Source: Bettongia penicillata ogilbyi
Lineage: Eukaryota > Chordata > Mammalia > Diprotodontia > Potoroidae
NCBI GenBank assembly: GCA_023548195.1
Contig: JAJHZJ010000418.1
Span: 496,001-560,000 of the forward strand
Length of the DNA: 64,000 nucleotides
Direction of reading: 5' to 3'
Shown: positions 62,444 to 64,000 of the stretch, in pieces
Layout of the letters: each line of letters opens with the position of its first letter
Position numbering within the stretch: position 1 is the first letter of the stretch
The notes under the pieces: model-generated
The model's database searches: none
What the model saw: only the letters and a program-made list of their open reading frames with translations
What the model was told of the DNA's origin: nothing
Program-made: the position numbers and the translations under genes

Positions 62444-63100
62444 CTGTAAATAAGTCTGAATAATTTTGAAAAGGAACTGGGCAGGGGAGGGAGGTAGGAG
62501 GTGGGAAGAGAATTGATAAAGATACAGTGCTGGCCAACTATAAGCAACTCTGACAATTCTGCTTAAGCTTACACGTTCCTCAAAGCCTTTTGCCAAATTT
62601 TAATAGGTAATTAAAGTTCTAATCCCTTCTTTAGTGTGAAATCAAAGTATTCTTGTTTGCCCTTTAGCTGTAATCAAGGGAAAAGACTTATAGTGACCTT
62701 GGGGAAGAGAAATGCAAACTTGAGGCTAATTCATTAATTTGCTGTTGGCTGGTTTAACAACATAAACATGTACATAGTGAAAACTGGTAAGAGGAGGCAA
62801 ACAGCATTAATCTGTTATCTGCCATGTGTGTCGGTACATGCAATGTATGCTAGAGACTAAACTCAGACAACAGCAAGGACCATACTCGTCCATCTGAGTT
62901 TTTAGTTTTTAAGACCCTATACCTTTCCATTCTTCCACCAGTAATCCTGGAGATTTATTTTGATATGAGAAATCTTAACCTTCTGAAATATTTGCCTGAA
63001 TAGTTTAAATTTAAAGTCTGTGTAGATGAAATGCCTTGTTATGAAGTTTCTTTCTTCCAAAATGTCTGACCACTAATAAAAACACTTTGTCAAATTTATT
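62444..63100 (+). other. ARG1: ARG1 3' UTR
   Basis: No repeat recognised. It contains attaaa at 62610-62615 and a canonical aataaa at 63075-63080; the second would give a 3' UTR of about 650 bases, near the mammalian size. Which signal is used cannot be told from sequence. Confidence 0.6.
63075..63080 (+). terminator. ARG1: Candidate polyadenylation signal of ARG1
   Basis: aataaa, 632 bp after the stop codon. It is the only canonical hexamer before 63100. Confidence 0.55.
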
Positions 63101-64000
63101 TTCACACTGAAAAGTAAAATCTACTTTCATTTTTGGAAACTGGGGACAGAGAACTTTTATAAGAACATTTAACTTTTGATAATATACATCCATTTAAAGT
63201 AGTATAAACACTTATTTTCATTTTGTCTTCATTCTACTCAATGACTATGACATGTGAAGGACTATGTTATATCAAATTTATCATGAGTACAGTAAATCTC
63301 TCACCAAAATAACACTCGAAGTAGTCATGAACTGAAAAATACCAAAGATCTTTTATTTTCAAAGATTAACAGATCCTTTAACACTTCTAGGGAATAAAAA
63401 AAGAAAAAAAGTCTACATTCTGCAGTATAAGTAGCAATTTCACATAAACACTTCAAACATTTGGGGTACAGAATTTTTTGAGATCCTAAAGGGTCAAACC
63501 TGGCCTATGTGGGATTCAGTCTTATGATTTCACTATAAAAAAGAATTCTGAACTTGCTGTCAGGAGACCAGAGTTCAAACTATAGCTCCAATATAATCTA
63601 ACAAGTTATTTGGCCTTGGGCTAAATGGACTGTCAGCTTCCTGCTTGATGGGGAAAAAACAAAACAAAAACCTATATAATCCTTAAAGTACATATATAAA
63701 AGCCATCATTATTTTACAAAATAACCTTGGGGAAAATTGAAACCCTATCCAACACATAATAGGCACAGGAATATCTTTTTCAGGGTATTATGTTCTATTT
63801 CATCAATTGTCTTTTCAAATTCAGTCACTTTGCACTGAGAAGTAAATTCAAACCACCAATAGTATTAATAAACTTTCTTTAATTAAACAATATTTTACAT
63901 TTCTTACAAGCACTGATTTCACTGTTTGCTTGTCAAAGTTAAACTGCATACAGCACAAAATCCCACAAAATTTTCATTATACAAATATAAAGGTTTCACT
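63101..64000. other. Downstream flank; possible opposite-strand 3' UTR
   Basis: No coding exon on either strand. 63541-63720 resembles a decayed tRNA-SINE on the plus strand ('cagagttcaaac...ttggccttgggctaa'). In human, MED23 ends on the opposite strand next to ARG1, so the minus strand here might be its 3' UTR; the minus-strand aataaa at 63349-63354 and attaaa near 63880 would be possible signals. Nothing in the sequence proves this. Confidence 0.35.

Overview
The window is vertebrate nuclear DNA, almost certainly marsupial: AT-rich, CpG-poor, one split gene, and dense interspersed repeats of marsupial type (tRNA-derived MAR1/MON1-like SINEs, L1 and ORF1-only 'half-LINE' HAL1 elements, old L2, MIR and CR1/L3 remnants). 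I cannot fix the species.

The only cellular gene I can support is liver-type arginase, ARG1, on the plus strand. It has eight coding exons between 46336 and 62443, all with GT..AG introns and compatible phases, giving a 315-residue protein. The metal ligands and substrate-contact residues of human ARG1 sit at the same residue numbers. A TATA box and a FOXA-like site precede exon 1; polyadenylation signals follow the stop. The protein lacks the last residues of human ARG1 because the frame differs after His312. In human the gene lies between AKAP7 and MED23; no exon of either is visible here, although the last kilobase could be MED23 3' UTR on the minus strand (inference only).

Positions 1-46200 are an intergenic repeat landscape. 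The main items are two nearly full-length ORF1-only LINE copies (14235-17042 and 37117-39982) with target-site duplications and broken ORF1; two internally deleted LINE copies that join a 5' end to a 3' end (12604-13430 and 25133-25517); a 5'-truncated L1 with an ORF2 C-terminal remnant (26010-27975); several more decayed L1 pieces; a minus-strand CR1/L3 reverse-transcriptase remnant that ends in a GGAA microsatellite (30770-31801); and two retroviral LTR-like regions, one followed by an 18-nt stretch resembling a tRNA-His primer binding site (24938-24955).

Introns of ARG1 carry further SINE, MIR, L1 and L2 insertions; intron 1 alone is 8.6 kb. Intron 7 contains a perfect 82-bp tandem duplication ending 22 bp before exon 8. 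I found no prokaryote-like system, CRISPR array, operon, tRNA or rRNA gene. The most interesting items are the HAL1 pair and their deleted relatives, the ARG1 C-terminus, the intron 7 duplication, and the LTR with its tRNA-His-like primer site.
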